Origin: Herbidospora cretacea
GTDB lineage: Bacteria; Actinomycetota; Actinomycetes; Streptosporangiales; Streptosporangiaceae
DNA length: 64,000 nucleotides
Assembly: GCF_001570605.1 (NCBI RefSeq)
Contig: NZ_BBXG01000014.1
Location: 1 to 64,000 of the forward strand
Direction of reading: 5' to 3'
Shown: in pieces, positions 18,249 to 25,989 of the stretch
Layout: the number at the start of each line of letters is the position of its first letter
Numbering within the stretch: the first letter of the stretch is position 1
Notes under the pieces: model-generated
What the model was told of the DNA's origin: nothing
Databases searched by the model: none
What the model saw: the letters and a program-made list of their open reading frames with translations, nothing else
Made by a program: the position numbers and the translations under genes

Positions 18249-19928
18249 GTGAAACCGAGCTCCGCACTACTCCGCGCCACCAGGTGGCCTGGGGTGCCCG
18301 ACCGCCTGGTGGCGCTGCTGGCCGTCCAGCTCCTGTCTGAGCGGAGAGACCGGGAGGGACTGGAGCACTTCTCGGCGCTCAGCGTGGAGCGGCCCGGGTC
18401 GGCGCTGCTCCAGAGCCTCACCGGCGTCTTCAGGGCCCGGGTCGACGGGCCGACCAAAGAGGCGCTCGCCGACCTCGACGCCGCGGCCGAACGTGAGCTC
18501 GGACTGCCCCACTACTTCCGGGGCACCACGCTGGCGGCCCTTCCCGGGTGCGCAGGCCGGGCCGACACCGCGATCGCCGACCTCGAATTCGTGCTGGCGG
18601 TACGCGAGCAGTTCCCGCACGGTTTCCTGCACGCCGTCCAGTGGGCGCTGGCCCGCGCCTACGAGTGCGCCGGCCGGCCGAAGGACGCTCTCGACGCGCG
18701 TCTGCGGGTCGGGCACGACCGCGACGTCGCGCTGGTCACCGACTACGTGGCCGACGCCGACCACGGAATCCGCTTCGGGCCGCCCCGTCTGGTGGAGAAG
18801 GCCCCCGGAGTGCACGTCGCCCAGGGGTACGACTTCGCCGACTTCGGGTTCGTCGTCACCGGCGAGGGCGTCGTGGCGATCGACGCGGGCAGCGACCCCC
18901 GCCACGTGGAGGCCGCCCTGCGGGACCTGCGCGCCGTCACCGACCGGCCGATCACGCACGTGCTCCTGACCCACGCGCACTTCGACCACGTGGGCGGCCT
19001 CGACGCGCTCACCGGCGACGGCGTCCAGGTCATCGCCCAGGCCCGCTTCCCCGAGGAGCTCGCGACGCAGGCGGCGAGCCCGCCGCCGTTCCCCTATCTC
19101 CTGCCGCACGGCCGGGACCACCGCCTGCGGGCCGTGCCCGACCGGCTGGTCGGCTCAGCCGAGACGCTGACCGTCGGCGGGGTCGAGTTCGGGCTCATCC
19201 CGATCAGCGGCGGCGAGAGCGCCGACGGGTTGGTCGTCCATCTGCCCGGCTCGGGCGTGGTGTTCGTGGGGGACATGTGCATGCCCTATCTCGGGGCGCC
19301 GTTCTTCGCCGAGGGCTCGGCCGAGGGCCTCTTCGAGGCCATCGAGACCGTTGGTGACCTGCGGCCGGGTCTGCTGATCCACGGGCACACCGGGTTGACG
19401 GACAACTTCACGATCGAGGCCCTCCCCGGTCTGTCGGCCGCGCTGCGTGAGCTGCACACCGTCGTCCTGGCGGGGGTCGCGGAGGGGCGCCCGCTCGTCG
19501 ACCTGCTCGACGCCGATCACCTGCCCGAGGTGCTGCGCGACCACCCCGCGGCGATCAACCCCTACCTGGTGATGCGCGACGGCTTCGTCCAGCGGGTGCA
19601 CCACCAGGCCACGGGCTACTGGCAGGCCGACGGCGAAGGCGTGGAGCACTTCTCCGCCGCCGAGTGGGCTGTCGCGCTCGACCTGCTGGGCGGCGGCGCC
19701 CCGGACGCCTTCACCACAACGGGCGAGAAGCTCTGGGACCGCGGTGAGGCCGCCCTCGCGCTGAAGATCGTCGAGAACGGGCTGCTCCGGCACCCGTCCG
19801 AGCCGGCGCTCGCCTCACTGCGGCAGCGGCTGCTGCTGGCGCTCGTCGAACGGAACCAGTTCCTCGATCCGTTCAAGTTCGCCTACTACGCCGGGCTGGC
19901 CGGGCTGACGCTGACGCCCGCGGGCTGA
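18249..19928 (+). CDS. MBL-fold metallo-hydrolase with N-terminal helical repeats
   Basis: 559 residues from GTG 18249 (VKPSSALLRATRWPG), chosen because GAGGAGAG lies 6 nt upstream. Residues about 10-185 are TPR-like helices (LADLDAAAERELGLPHYF, HAVQWALARAYECAGRPKDA). Then comes a metallo-beta-lactamase fold: VVAIDAGSDPRHVEAAL, the metal motif THAHFDHVGG, VVFVGDMCMPY and LLIHGHTG, which supply the His/Asp ligands of a two-zinc site. The C-terminal about 150 residues are helical and resemble the tail of alkylsulfatase-like MBL hydrolases. Substrate unknown. The gene is convergent with, and overlaps by 43 bp, the HxlR regulator, and shares an operator-like motif with it. The pair therefore looks like a substrate-induced hydrolase with its own repressor. 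Confidence 0.8.
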   Translation: MKPSSALLRATRWPGVPDRLVALLAVQLLSERRDREGLEHFSALSVERPGSALLQSLTGVFRARVDGPTKEALADLDAAAERELGLPHYFRGTTLAALPGCAGRADTAIADLEFVLAVREQFPHGFLHAVQWALARAYECAGRPKDALDARLRVGHDRDVALVTDYVADADHGIRFGPPRLVEKAPGVHVAQGYDFADFGFVVTGEGVVAIDAGSDPRHVEAALRDLRAVTDRPITHVLLTHAHFDHVGGLDALTGDGVQVIAQARFPEELATQAASPPPFPYLLPHGRDHRLRAVPDRLVGSAETLTVGGVEFGLIPISGGESADGLVVHLPGSGVVFVGDMCMPYLGAPFFAEGSAEGLFEAIETVGDLRPGLLIHGHTGLTDNFTIEALPGLSAALRELHTVVLAGVAEGRPLVDLLDADHLPEVLRDHPAAINPYLVMRDGFVQRVHHQATGYWQADGEGVEHFSAAEWAVALDLLGGGAPDAFTTTGEKLWDRGEAALALKIVENGLLRHPSEPALASLRQRLLLALVERNQFLDPFKFAYYAGLAGLTLTPAG

Positions 19929-20371
19929 GCTCCGGGGCCGGGCTCCATGTCGCAGTCGTACGGTCCGAGCGAACGGCCGCAACGGGCGCAGGTGAGCCCG
20001 GGCTGGAGCGACCCGCCGCAGCCCCGGTGCCTGACCAGCAGCGGCGGGCCGTCGGGAGCCCGGTGCCGGTCGCCCCACAGCAGGAACGACATGATGACCG
20101 GCCAGAGTTCGAGGCCGGCCGGGGTCACGTGGTATTCGTACCGATCGGGCCGGGTCTGGTAGAGCCGTCGTTCCAGGATGGCGGCCTCACAGAGCTTGCC
20201 GAGCCGGTCGGAGAGGATGTTGTGGGCGATGCCGAGGTTCGCCCGGAAGTCCTCGAACCGGCGCGTGCCACGCAGCGCGTCGCGCACGATGAGCAGCGTC
20301 CAGCGCTCGCCGACCACTTCGAGCGTGCGGGCGATCGAACAGACCTGGCCTTCGTATGTGCGCGGCAACAT
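19886..20371 (-). CDS. HxlR-family transcriptional regulator
   Basis: 161 residues; ATG 20371 (MLPRTYEGQVCSIARTLEVV). The winged helix reads EVVGERWTLLIVRDALRGTR, RFEDFRANLGIAHNILSDRL, YHVTPAGLELWPVI, the standard HxlR pattern including the conserved Cys near the N-terminus (C11). The C-terminal extension HRGCGGSLQPGLTCARCGRS contains two CxxC-like pairs and may bind a metal, a feature of some longer HxlR proteins. It overlaps the MBL gene's 3' end. The motif TTGCATCAC lies 19 bp upstream of its start and also frames the MBL promoter, which suggests autoregulation and control of the hydrolase. No direct evidence for the inducer is visible. Confidence 0.8.
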   Translation of the reverse strand: MLPRTYEGQVCSIARTLEVVGERWTLLIVRDALRGTRRFEDFRANLGIAHNILSDRLGKLCEAAILERRLYQTRPDRYEYHVTPAGLELWPVIMSFLLWGDRHRAPDGPPLLVRHRGCGGSLQPGLTCARCGRSLGPYDCDMEPGPGAQPAGVSVSPASPA

Positions 20372-20389
20372 GCCTGCATTCTAAGTCCA

Positions 20390-20408
20390 TTGCATCACGC
20401 AAGTGATG
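20390..20408. promoter_or_regulatory. Palindromic operator candidate upstream of the HxlR gene
   Basis: TTGCATCACGCAAGTGATG contains the perfect dyad CATCAC-GCAA-GTGATG (20393-20408). Its TTGCATCAC arm is identical to both arms (one inverted) before the MBL gene at 18187-18224. Confidence 0.55.
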
Positions 20409-20583
20409 ACTGGACGCTGAGTAGCGCGACCCTCCAGCACGACGCAGCCCGCGAGCAGCAGAAGAGGAGCGGCAATCAGTCCGGGCGGCTCCAGTACCAG
20501 GTGCCGCCCGGGTCAGCACGATCAGGACGAAGACCGGGCGGGAGCCCAATGGAAGCGCCGCCGCGCCCTGGTCCTGGGAGGGT

Positions 20584-20745
20584 CCTGGGTAGTGGCGAGC
20601 GAGTGATTCTGACCAGCGAAGACAGCGCTGTTGGTCGGTGATGACCGGCGGCCGTCGAGGTCGAGCAGGCCTGCCCCGCGCGAAGGAGCGTTCGGAGATC
20701 CCCCCTGCTCCGCCGTCTTGCTCCGAAGAGGTCAACACCTCTGAG
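20584..20745 (-). repeat. Interspersed repeat R3, reverse copy
   Basis: Read on the reverse strand it gives GTTGACCTCTTCGGAGCAAG, GATCTCCGAACGCTCC, CTCGACCTCGACGGCCG and GCCACTACCCAGG, matching 3750-3912 in order and spacing. It lies about 190 bp upstream of the HxlR operator region and directly at the 3' end of the gene fragment at 20746-21152. Confidence 0.6.
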
Positions 20746-21152
20746 GCTCTGTGCACCTGCCCGGGCTCGCTCCCGATGGGCAGACCGTCCCGGCAGGGAC
20801 GTGCGTCCGGGGCTGGGTGCCATTCATCGGGACGCTCCCCCTGCGCTGCCGGAACACCCAGCTCCCCGTGCCAGCACTGCGTGAGCAAGACGGTGTCCTG
20901 CGCCCACTCCGTCTCGAGGTGCTGGCTTTCGCTCAGCGGGAACTCGACCTCGTGCAGCATGCACCAGAACCGGACATCCCCGACGAACATCACCAGCACC
21001 CGGTCATCGGACACGGTCCGGGTCGCGGCGAGCGGCAACATCTCCCTGGGAACGCCCCGCTGACGGGTGTCGAACGCGTCCGACCACACCAGCAGGCTCC
21101 GGCATGCGCGAAACGGGTCGCACTCCAGGACGTTCTCCCATGGTCTTGCCAT
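20746..21152 (-). CDS. Hypothetical protein, C-terminus probably lost to the repeat
   Basis: ATG 21152 opens MARPWENVLECDPFRACRSL, then LPLAATRTVSDDRVLVMFVG, DVRFWCMLHEVEFPLSESQH and DTVLLTQCWHGELGVP. Composition is protein-like, with aromatic-rich strands, but no known motif. The frame does not stop at the repeat. It runs through R3 and far beyond in the same frame, so the natural C-terminus has probably been replaced. I give the part up to the repeat boundary. Function unknown. The DNA between 21153 and 21608 shows no gene. Confidence 0.4.
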
Positions 21153-21608
21153 CGTGGGCTCCGTCCCCCGACGGGCCCGGCGGGAGTGCCGAGCATCGTC
21201 CGTAGAGGTACACCCGAGCGCCTCCTGCGTAACCTCTCGACCTTCTCGTCTCTGACCTGGACGTACGTGGAGGAAGAGGGCACCAGCGCTCTGCCGCGTG
21301 ATCCCGTCGGCATCGCCGTCCGGCACCCTGCCATGCCCAGGCTTGATGAGAGCTCGTCGCGTCCGTGTTGCAACGGGACAGGCGTCCGCATCACTTCATC
21401 GTCACCGGGCTGCACGGACCTGGCCGGGGGTGCGGATCTCGACGGCGTGGGGCGAGAACTTGGACACCTATGTGTCGTATTCGCCTTCCTCGTCAGCAGG
21501 TCCCCCACCGGGGCGGGGGCCTGCTGCGTTCGGCGATTTCCGCGAAATCATCGGCGCCAGATCCGGGCTCCAGGCGAGCAAGGTCCGCCTACCCGCTGGC
21601 ATCAGGGG

Positions 21609-22112
21609 TCAGTTCGCCCCGAGCGTGAAGATGTCGACGGCGCCGGTGTAGGAGGTGAAACCGGATGTGAGGCACTGCGTACCGAGCTCGATCGGCGAAG
21701 TGGTCGCCCGTCCTGAGAGGCGCATGTTGCCGGCTTCGATGGAGAACCTGTTGGTCTCAATGCGGATGGAGGCCTGGGGTGCCTCGGTCGTGGTGCCGTC
21801 GTTCCAGGCGATCTGGAGTCTTCCGTGACCTGCGGTCAGCGGGCCGAGGCAGTTACCCGTGCCGGACGCCACGATCCGGAACACGCCGCCGGTGATCTTC
21901 TTGTTCTGCTCGGAGGAGCAGACGCCCAGCTCGCCGTTGCCCGTGATCTGAGAGGTCGCCCTCTTGAAGGTGACGCCGGGGTTCAGTTTCGCGTTGAAGC
22001 TTCCGCCGTGGCAGGTGATGGTAACCTCAGCTGCGGCGGTGGCAGGGGCGGCGGGGGTGGCGGACAGTCCGGCGGCGAGGACGAGCACCCCGGCCATGAT
22101 CAGTGAACGCAT
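21609..22112 (-). CDS. Small secreted protein
   Basis: 167 residues from ATG 22112 with GAAAGG 9 nt upstream. A Sec signal peptide (MRSLIMAGVLVLAAGLSATP, cleavage probably after ATAAA or nearby) is followed by a beta-rich domain: EVTITCHGGSFNAKLNPGVT, SQITGNGELGVCSSEQNKK, and GTGNCLGPLTAGHGRLQIAW. Four cysteines (CHGG, CSSEQ, NCLG, QCLTS) could form two disulfides in the exported protein. The arrangement is typical of small actinomycete secreted proteins of unknown function. It stands alone, with no co-directional neighbour. Confidence 0.75.
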   Translation of the reverse strand: MRSLIMAGVLVLAAGLSATPAAPATAAAEVTITCHGGSFNAKLNPGVTFKRATSQITGNGELGVCSSEQNKKITGGVFRIVASGTGNCLGPLTAGHGRLQIAWNDGTTTEAPQASIRIETNRFSIEAGNMRLSGRATTSPIELGTQCLTSGFTSYTGAVDIFTLGAN

Positions 22113-22232
22113 GACGGCGACCTTTCGGCAGATGATGTTTCCGCTGCTCATGATCACCGTGCGGGGTGCGCGTCCGGGGTCCGCGGGGATTGGTGTCGTC
22201 CTGGAGTTGGTCAATGACGTGCTTGGGCGCCG

Positions 22233-22465
22233 GCCGCCAACGGCCTGGACGCCGCCGAGCACCTGGTCGCGGTCACCGTCCGCTCCAACCGGCAAAAGCC
22301 GATCGCGACCCCGCCGAATGGCACCCGATCGAACAGGTCCGCTGCCGCTACATCGCCGAATGGGCCGCAGTGAAACGCCGCTGGGGCCTGGCCGCCGACA
22401 CGCAGGAGAAGGACACCTTGACCTCCATCGCGGCCACCTGCCCCAACGCGCCGATCCCGTCCACC
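22233..22465 (+). pseudogene. HNH endonuclease (DUF1524-type), C-terminal remnant
   Basis: The first frame reads NGLDAAEHLVAVTVRSNRQK. After a one-base loss in an A-run near 22295 a second frame reads ADRDPAEWHPIEQVRCRYIA, EWAAVKRRWGLAADTQEKDT and LTSIAATCPNAPI. This is the end of the secreted HNH nucleases of actinomycetes, where VxxxSNRxKxDxDPAxWxP carries the Asn and His of the active-site region. The DHVVxL part with the metal-binding HNH residues is absent. The last stretch is shared with repeat R4 at 7499-7615, so a second copy decayed further there. Confidence 0.65.
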
Positions 22466-22540
22466 CGCTCCCCACGCAAACCAACCAGCGGTAGTCGGCC
22501 GGGAAGCCGACGAACTCGGCATGGGCACTCCCCCCGCCCG
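22418..22540 (+). repeat. Repeat R4, second copy
   Basis: TTGACCTCCATCGCGGCCAC, CCCCAACGCGCCGATCC and GAAGCCGACGAACTCGGCAT align with 7499-7615. The block overlaps and extends past the 3' end of the HNH remnant, so the repeated unit is the gene tail plus its downstream flank. Confidence 0.55.
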
Positions 22541-22654
22541 CCAATTATGTCCATGCGTGCGAGGTGCGCGCGGGCCGCTCTCGCCGAGCCGGGACAGCGC
22601 AGACGGCAAGGCGGAGGGGAAGGCAGAAGGACCAATCTCGGACGGAAAACGATA

Positions 22655-22765
22655 ATGCGCTGCCCGCTATCGACCGATCCTTTCCTGTTTGTGAATTCCC
22701 CGACGCACGCGTTCCTGACGACCGTGGTGGTCGTCATCGTCGTGGCAGGACTTGCGATCCTCTGA
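22655..22765 (+). CDS. Possible 36-residue membrane peptide
   Basis: ATG 22655 encodes MRCPLSTDPFLFVNSPTHAF followed by the hydrophobic helix LTTVVVVIVVAGLAIL and a stop. GGACGG lies about 9 nt upstream. A single transmembrane helix at the C-terminus is plausible. The frame is open far upstream through the HNH remnant, so this may be chance. Nothing else supports it. Confidence 0.3.
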   Translation: MRCPLSTDPFLFVNSPTHAFLTTVVVVIVVAGLAIL

Positions 22766-22801
22766 CCGCGACGTGCGCTGGAGGGGGCCGGGTGAGGGGC
22801 G

Positions 22802-23179
22802 TCAGGTCGGAAAAAGGGTCTTCCGGAAGGCCGGACAGGTGGTGAAATCGTCGTGCGTGCAGCGCAGGCCGCCCTCCAGGAAGTCGACCGTGGCCTGGAT
22901 CTCGGCGATCCGCCGCTTGAGGTCGTCCTGGTGCCGCTTGATGATCGCCTTCCGGTCGGGCGGCGCCGCGAAGAGCGCCCGGATGTCCGGCAACGACAAC
23001 CCCGCCTGCCGTGCCCGGACGATGACCGCCACCCGGAACCGGTCGTCGTCGCCGTACCGCCGCCGCCCGCCGGAGTCCCGCGCCGGCCGCAGCAGCCCTT
23101 CCGACTCCCAGTGCCGCAACACGTGGGTGGCCAGCCCGAACTCCCCGGCCAGCGTCCCGATCGCCACGCTTGACTTCAT
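22802..23179 (-). CDS. MerR-family transcriptional regulator
   Basis: 125 residues from ATG 23179 (MKSSVAIGTLAGEFGLATHV). The N-terminal MerR winged helix is clear: IGTLAGEFGLATHVLRHWES, then GLLRPARDSGGRRRYGDDD. A dimerisation helix follows (QDDLKRRIAEIQATVDFLEG), and the C-terminal CTHDDFTTCPAFRK has the Cys/His spacing seen in a MerR subgroup that may bind a metal or sense thiols. A longer frame upstream would run into the divergent gene and is rejected. It is divergent from the methyltransferase, with a 22-bp palindrome covering its start codon. Autoregulation and control of the methyltransferase are likely. Confidence 0.8.
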   Translation of the reverse strand: MKSSVAIGTLAGEFGLATHVLRHWESEGLLRPARDSGGRRRYGDDDRFRVAVIVRARQAGLSLPDIRALFAAPPDRKAIIKRHQDDLKRRIAEIQATVDFLEGGLRCTHDDFTTCPAFRKTLFPT

Positions 23180-23193
23180 GCCGACATTAAGTC
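23172..23193. promoter_or_regulatory. Palindromic MerR operator candidate
   Basis: GACTTcATG-CCGA-CATtAAGTC is a near-perfect dyad (one mismatch per arm) covering the regulator's own start codon and ending 14 bp before the divergent methyltransferase start. MerR proteins bind such dyads between -35 and -10 elements. Confidence 0.5.
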
Positions 23194-23207
23194 GCAGGAT
23201 GTCCGGC

Positions 23208-23915
23208 ATGTCGAACACCGAGGTCATCGCCCTCCTGGACGAGATAGAGAAACACCCCGACGCGATCCGCGTGCGGCGGCGCACCTACGAGCCACTGGAG
23301 CGGGCCGCGAGGATCGTCGACGTCGGCTGCGGCGGCGGCCGGGCGGTCCACGAACTGGGCGCCCGCGCCATCGGCGTCGACCACGACCCGGCCACGATCG
23401 CCGTAGCCCGCACCCGCTACCCCGACGCCCGCTTCCGCGTCGCCGACGCCCATGCCCTCCCCTTCCCCGACGCGAGCCTCGACGGCTACCGCGCCGAACG
23501 AGTGCTCCACACCCTCGACGCCCCGAGGGCGCTGGCCGAGGCCCGGCGGGTGCTCCGCCCCGGCGGACGGCTGGTCGTGGCCGGCCACGACTGGGACCTG
23601 TTCGCCGTCGACTCCGACATGCCCGAGGTCACCCGCCGCGTCGTGCCCGCCCGCGCCGACCAGATCCCCGACCCGAGGGCCGCCCGCAAGACCCACCACC
23701 TGCTGCGCGAAGCCGGATTCACCGACGTCGCCACCGAGCTCCTCGGCACCGTCTTCACCGGCCCCGAGGGCCTGCCGGCGGTGTTGAACCTGGCCAAAGG
23801 GCAGGAGGGCGAGGAGATCACCGCCTGGCGCGACGACCAGCGCCGGAGGGCGGCGGAGGGCCGCCTGTTCCTGGCCGTCCCCGTTTTCGTCACCACGGCC
23901 CAGGTGATCGCATGA
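23208..23915 (+). CDS. SAM-dependent methyltransferase
   Basis: 235 residues; ATG 23208 (MSNTEVIALLDEIEKHPDAI), with ATG 23199 as an alternative. It is a class I Rossmann methyltransferase: motif I RIVDVGCGGGRAVHELGARA, motif II acidic residue AIGVDHDPATI, motif III VADAHALPFPDASLDGYRAE, and motif IV-like LRPGGRLVVAGHDWDLFAVD. The family (UbiE/Methyltransf_11 type) methylates small molecules; the substrate is unknown. The promoter region is shared with the divergent MerR gene, so expression is probably induced by whatever MerR senses. No signal peptide. Confidence 0.85.
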   Translation: MSNTEVIALLDEIEKHPDAIRVRRRTYEPLERAARIVDVGCGGGRAVHELGARAIGVDHDPATIAVARTRYPDARFRVADAHALPFPDASLDGYRAERVLHTLDAPRALAEARRVLRPGGRLVVAGHDWDLFAVDSDMPEVTRRVVPARADQIPDPRAARKTHHLLREAGFTDVATELLGTVFTGPEGLPAVLNLAKGQEGEEITAWRDDQRRRAAEGRLFLAVPVFVTTAQVIA

Positions 23916-24309
23916 GCCCATGCGACGCCGACTTCACGTGGGCACCGGTCTCGGCCAGGACCGACGCGCCGTGCAGACCGAGGCGACCCGCCGGATGTGC
24001 GCGACCAGCAGGGGGTTGTCGGCGGTGTCCTGGCAGCCGATCCCCCGACGGTGATCAGGTGCCGAGCGGGCCGGTCTCGTGTTCGACGAGCTCGCCTACT
24101 TCGACCGCGAGCAGTTGGGCACGGGTGTAAGCGGCCATTCTGCTCCACTCCAGTTTCTGATCCGGGTGGCCGCCTTCCTCACCGGGCTCGTCGCGCTCAG
24201 CCGGTGCGGCGACGACGACGGCCGGCAGGATGGCGTCAGAGGAGGTCGGCGAGCATGAGGCGGGCCCGCTGCGCCGCCGGACGCACGGCGCCTTCCCGTG
24301 CCGCGACTT
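23916..24309. other. Region without a convincing gene
   Basis: A short frame from ATG 23912 shows no family signature. Near 24065-24127 the phrase RAGLVFDELAYFDREQLGTG in one frame looks like the tail of a SnoaL-like small protein, but nothing upstream continues it. I treat the segment as decayed intergenic DNA. Confidence 0.4.
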
Positions 24310-24777
24310 CTAGGAGGGAAACTCGAACAGTTCCAGCTGGATTCCGTCGGGATCCCGCAGGTAGAGGATCTTCGTCCCGGCCAGCGCTCCCGCCTCCACG
24401 CCCTCGCCGTCCCGCAGCAGCGCCGGGTCCGCGTTGACGTGCACACCTCGCTCCAGCAGGTCGCGGTGGGCCGCGTCGAGGTCGTCGACCTCGAAGCAGA
24501 GGTGCATGACCCCGACGTCGCAGTTGCGGCCCGCGAAGGGCATCGGTCTCGGGCTGTCGTACTGGATGAGTTCCAGCAGGACGTTGTCGCCGGCCAGGAG
24601 GAACGACGCCCGCATCGACGGGTTCTCGACCTCCACGACCGCGCCGAGCGCCGGATTCGCGGCCGCGATCGTGACGCCGTTCGGCGCGATGCCGAGGACG
24701 TCCTCGTACCACTTCACGGATCGCGCGAGATCACTGACCGGTACCCCGATGTGGTTCATCCTGGTCACTCTGTTCAT
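24310..24777 (-). CDS. VOC-family (glyoxalase-like) protein
   Basis: 155 residues from ATG 24777 (MNRVTRMNHIGVPVSDLARS); a second ATG at 24759 is possible. A vicinal-oxygen-chelate fold is evident from the start MNHIGVPVSDLARSVKWYED, the central MHLCFEVDDLDAAHRDLLER and the end KILYLRDPDGIQLELFEFPS, which supply the His and Glu metal ligands of the paired beta-alpha-beta-beta-beta modules. It is similar to methylmalonyl-CoA epimerase/glyoxalase-type proteins; the substrate is unknown. It is divergent from the XRE regulator gene 124 bp away, its probable controller. Confidence 0.8.
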   Translation of the reverse strand: MNRVTRMNHIGVPVSDLARSVKWYEDVLGIAPNGVTIAAANPALGAVVEVENPSMRASFLLAGDNVLLELIQYDSPRPMPFAGRNCDVGVMHLCFEVDDLDAAHRDLLERGVHVNADPALLRDGEGVEAGALAGTKILYLRDPDGIQLELFEFPS

Positions 24778-24901
24778 GATCCGACTATGCATGGACGATC
24801 CGCGCGGGTGAAAGGCACACGTTTTCCGCGTATCACGGGTACCACCCTGTTCGGGTGACCGGCGAAGGACACCGTGGTACGCCGGTGAACGATGATGGAT
24901 C

Positions 24902-25732
24902 ATGTGGTCCATGAACGAACTCGGCGCCGTTCTGCGGGCGTGGCGGGACCGCATGGACCCGGCCGCGATCGATCTCGCGGACGCCTCGCCGCGCCGTGTG
25001 GCCGGTCTGCGGCGCGGCGAACTGGCGACGCTGGCCGGGATCTCCGTCGAGTACGTGGCGCGCCTGGAACAGGGCCGGGCCGCGACGCCGTCCGCGCAGG
25101 TCTGCGCCTCCCTGGCCCGCGCGTTACGACTGTCGGACGACGAGGAGGCGCATCTGATGCGCCTGGCCGGCCTGGCCGCGAACCCGGGCCGGATTCCCGG
25201 TCTCATCCCCGGCAGTCTGCATCGTGTCATCGACCAGCTCGACGGCACGCCACTAGCCGTCTACGACGCCGCGTGGCGGCTCCTGCATTGGAACCGGTTG
25301 TTCGCGGCGACCTTCGGTGATCCTGCCGGCGCGAGCGCCGACGACCGCAATGCGATGATCGTCCAGTTCGAGTCCCGCAACCCCCGGGTCCGGCAGACCG
25401 ACGCCGAGCGCGCGTACTTCGAGCAGTCTCTGGTGGCCGACCTGCGCGCCACCGGCGCCCGCTATCCGGATGACCCCGACGTGGCGGCGCTGATCTCCCG
25501 GCTGGCCGGAAACGACCGCTTCCGCCGCCTGTGGGCGCTGGGGGACGTGGCCGTCCACGAGAGTGCCCACAAGACGGCCGTCCACCCCGACGTGGGCGCG
25601 ATTCCCCTGGACACCTCCGTCCTGACCACCCAGACCACTGACCTCCGGCTCGTCGTCCTGACGCCCCGTCCGGGCACGGACGCCCGCGAGAAGCTGGACC
25701 GGCTGGCCGGTCTGGAGCACACCGCGTCATAG
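24902..25732 (+). CDS. XRE-family regulator with MmyB-like ligand-binding domain
   Basis: 276 residues; ATG 24902, or ATG 24911 (MNELGAVLRAWRDRM). The N-terminal helix-turn-helix is RRGELATLAGISVEYVARLE, with the LxxxAGxSxxYxxxLEQGR pattern. From about residue 100 the MmyB-like PAS-type domain follows: TPLAVYDAAWRLLHWNRLFA, then ERAYFEQSLVADLRATGARY, FRRLWALGDVAVHES, and KTAVHPDVGAIPLDTSVLTT. Such regulators are abundant in actinomycetes, and several sit divergent to a single redox enzyme that they control; here the neighbour is the VOC protein. The ligand cannot be inferred. Confidence 0.85.
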   Translation: MWSMNELGAVLRAWRDRMDPAAIDLADASPRRVAGLRRGELATLAGISVEYVARLEQGRAATPSAQVCASLARALRLSDDEEAHLMRLAGLAANPGRIPGLIPGSLHRVIDQLDGTPLAVYDAAWRLLHWNRLFAATFGDPAGASADDRNAMIVQFESRNPRVRQTDAERAYFEQSLVADLRATGARYPDDPDVAALISRLAGNDRFRRLWALGDVAVHESAHKTAVHPDVGAIPLDTSVLTTQTTDLRLVVLTPRPGTDAREKLDRLAGLEHTAS

Positions 25733-25989
25733 CGGCTCACCCTCTGGCCCCGGCGCGCTGACACCCGACCGCCTGCGCCATCCGCCTGCACGGCGAATCT
25801 ACGCAATTTTCACCGATGCGACGACACCGGCCGAGACGGAATGGTGTCGGCCACGGAACGTCGCACCGCACCGGCCTCGACGACATCGCCTTCCTGCACG
25901 ACTTTCACGTCCACGACGTGCGATTCCGGACGCCGATCGACTCCGCTCGCCGGCCGGTGAGCGGTGACATACCGAGAACAAGGATGGAC

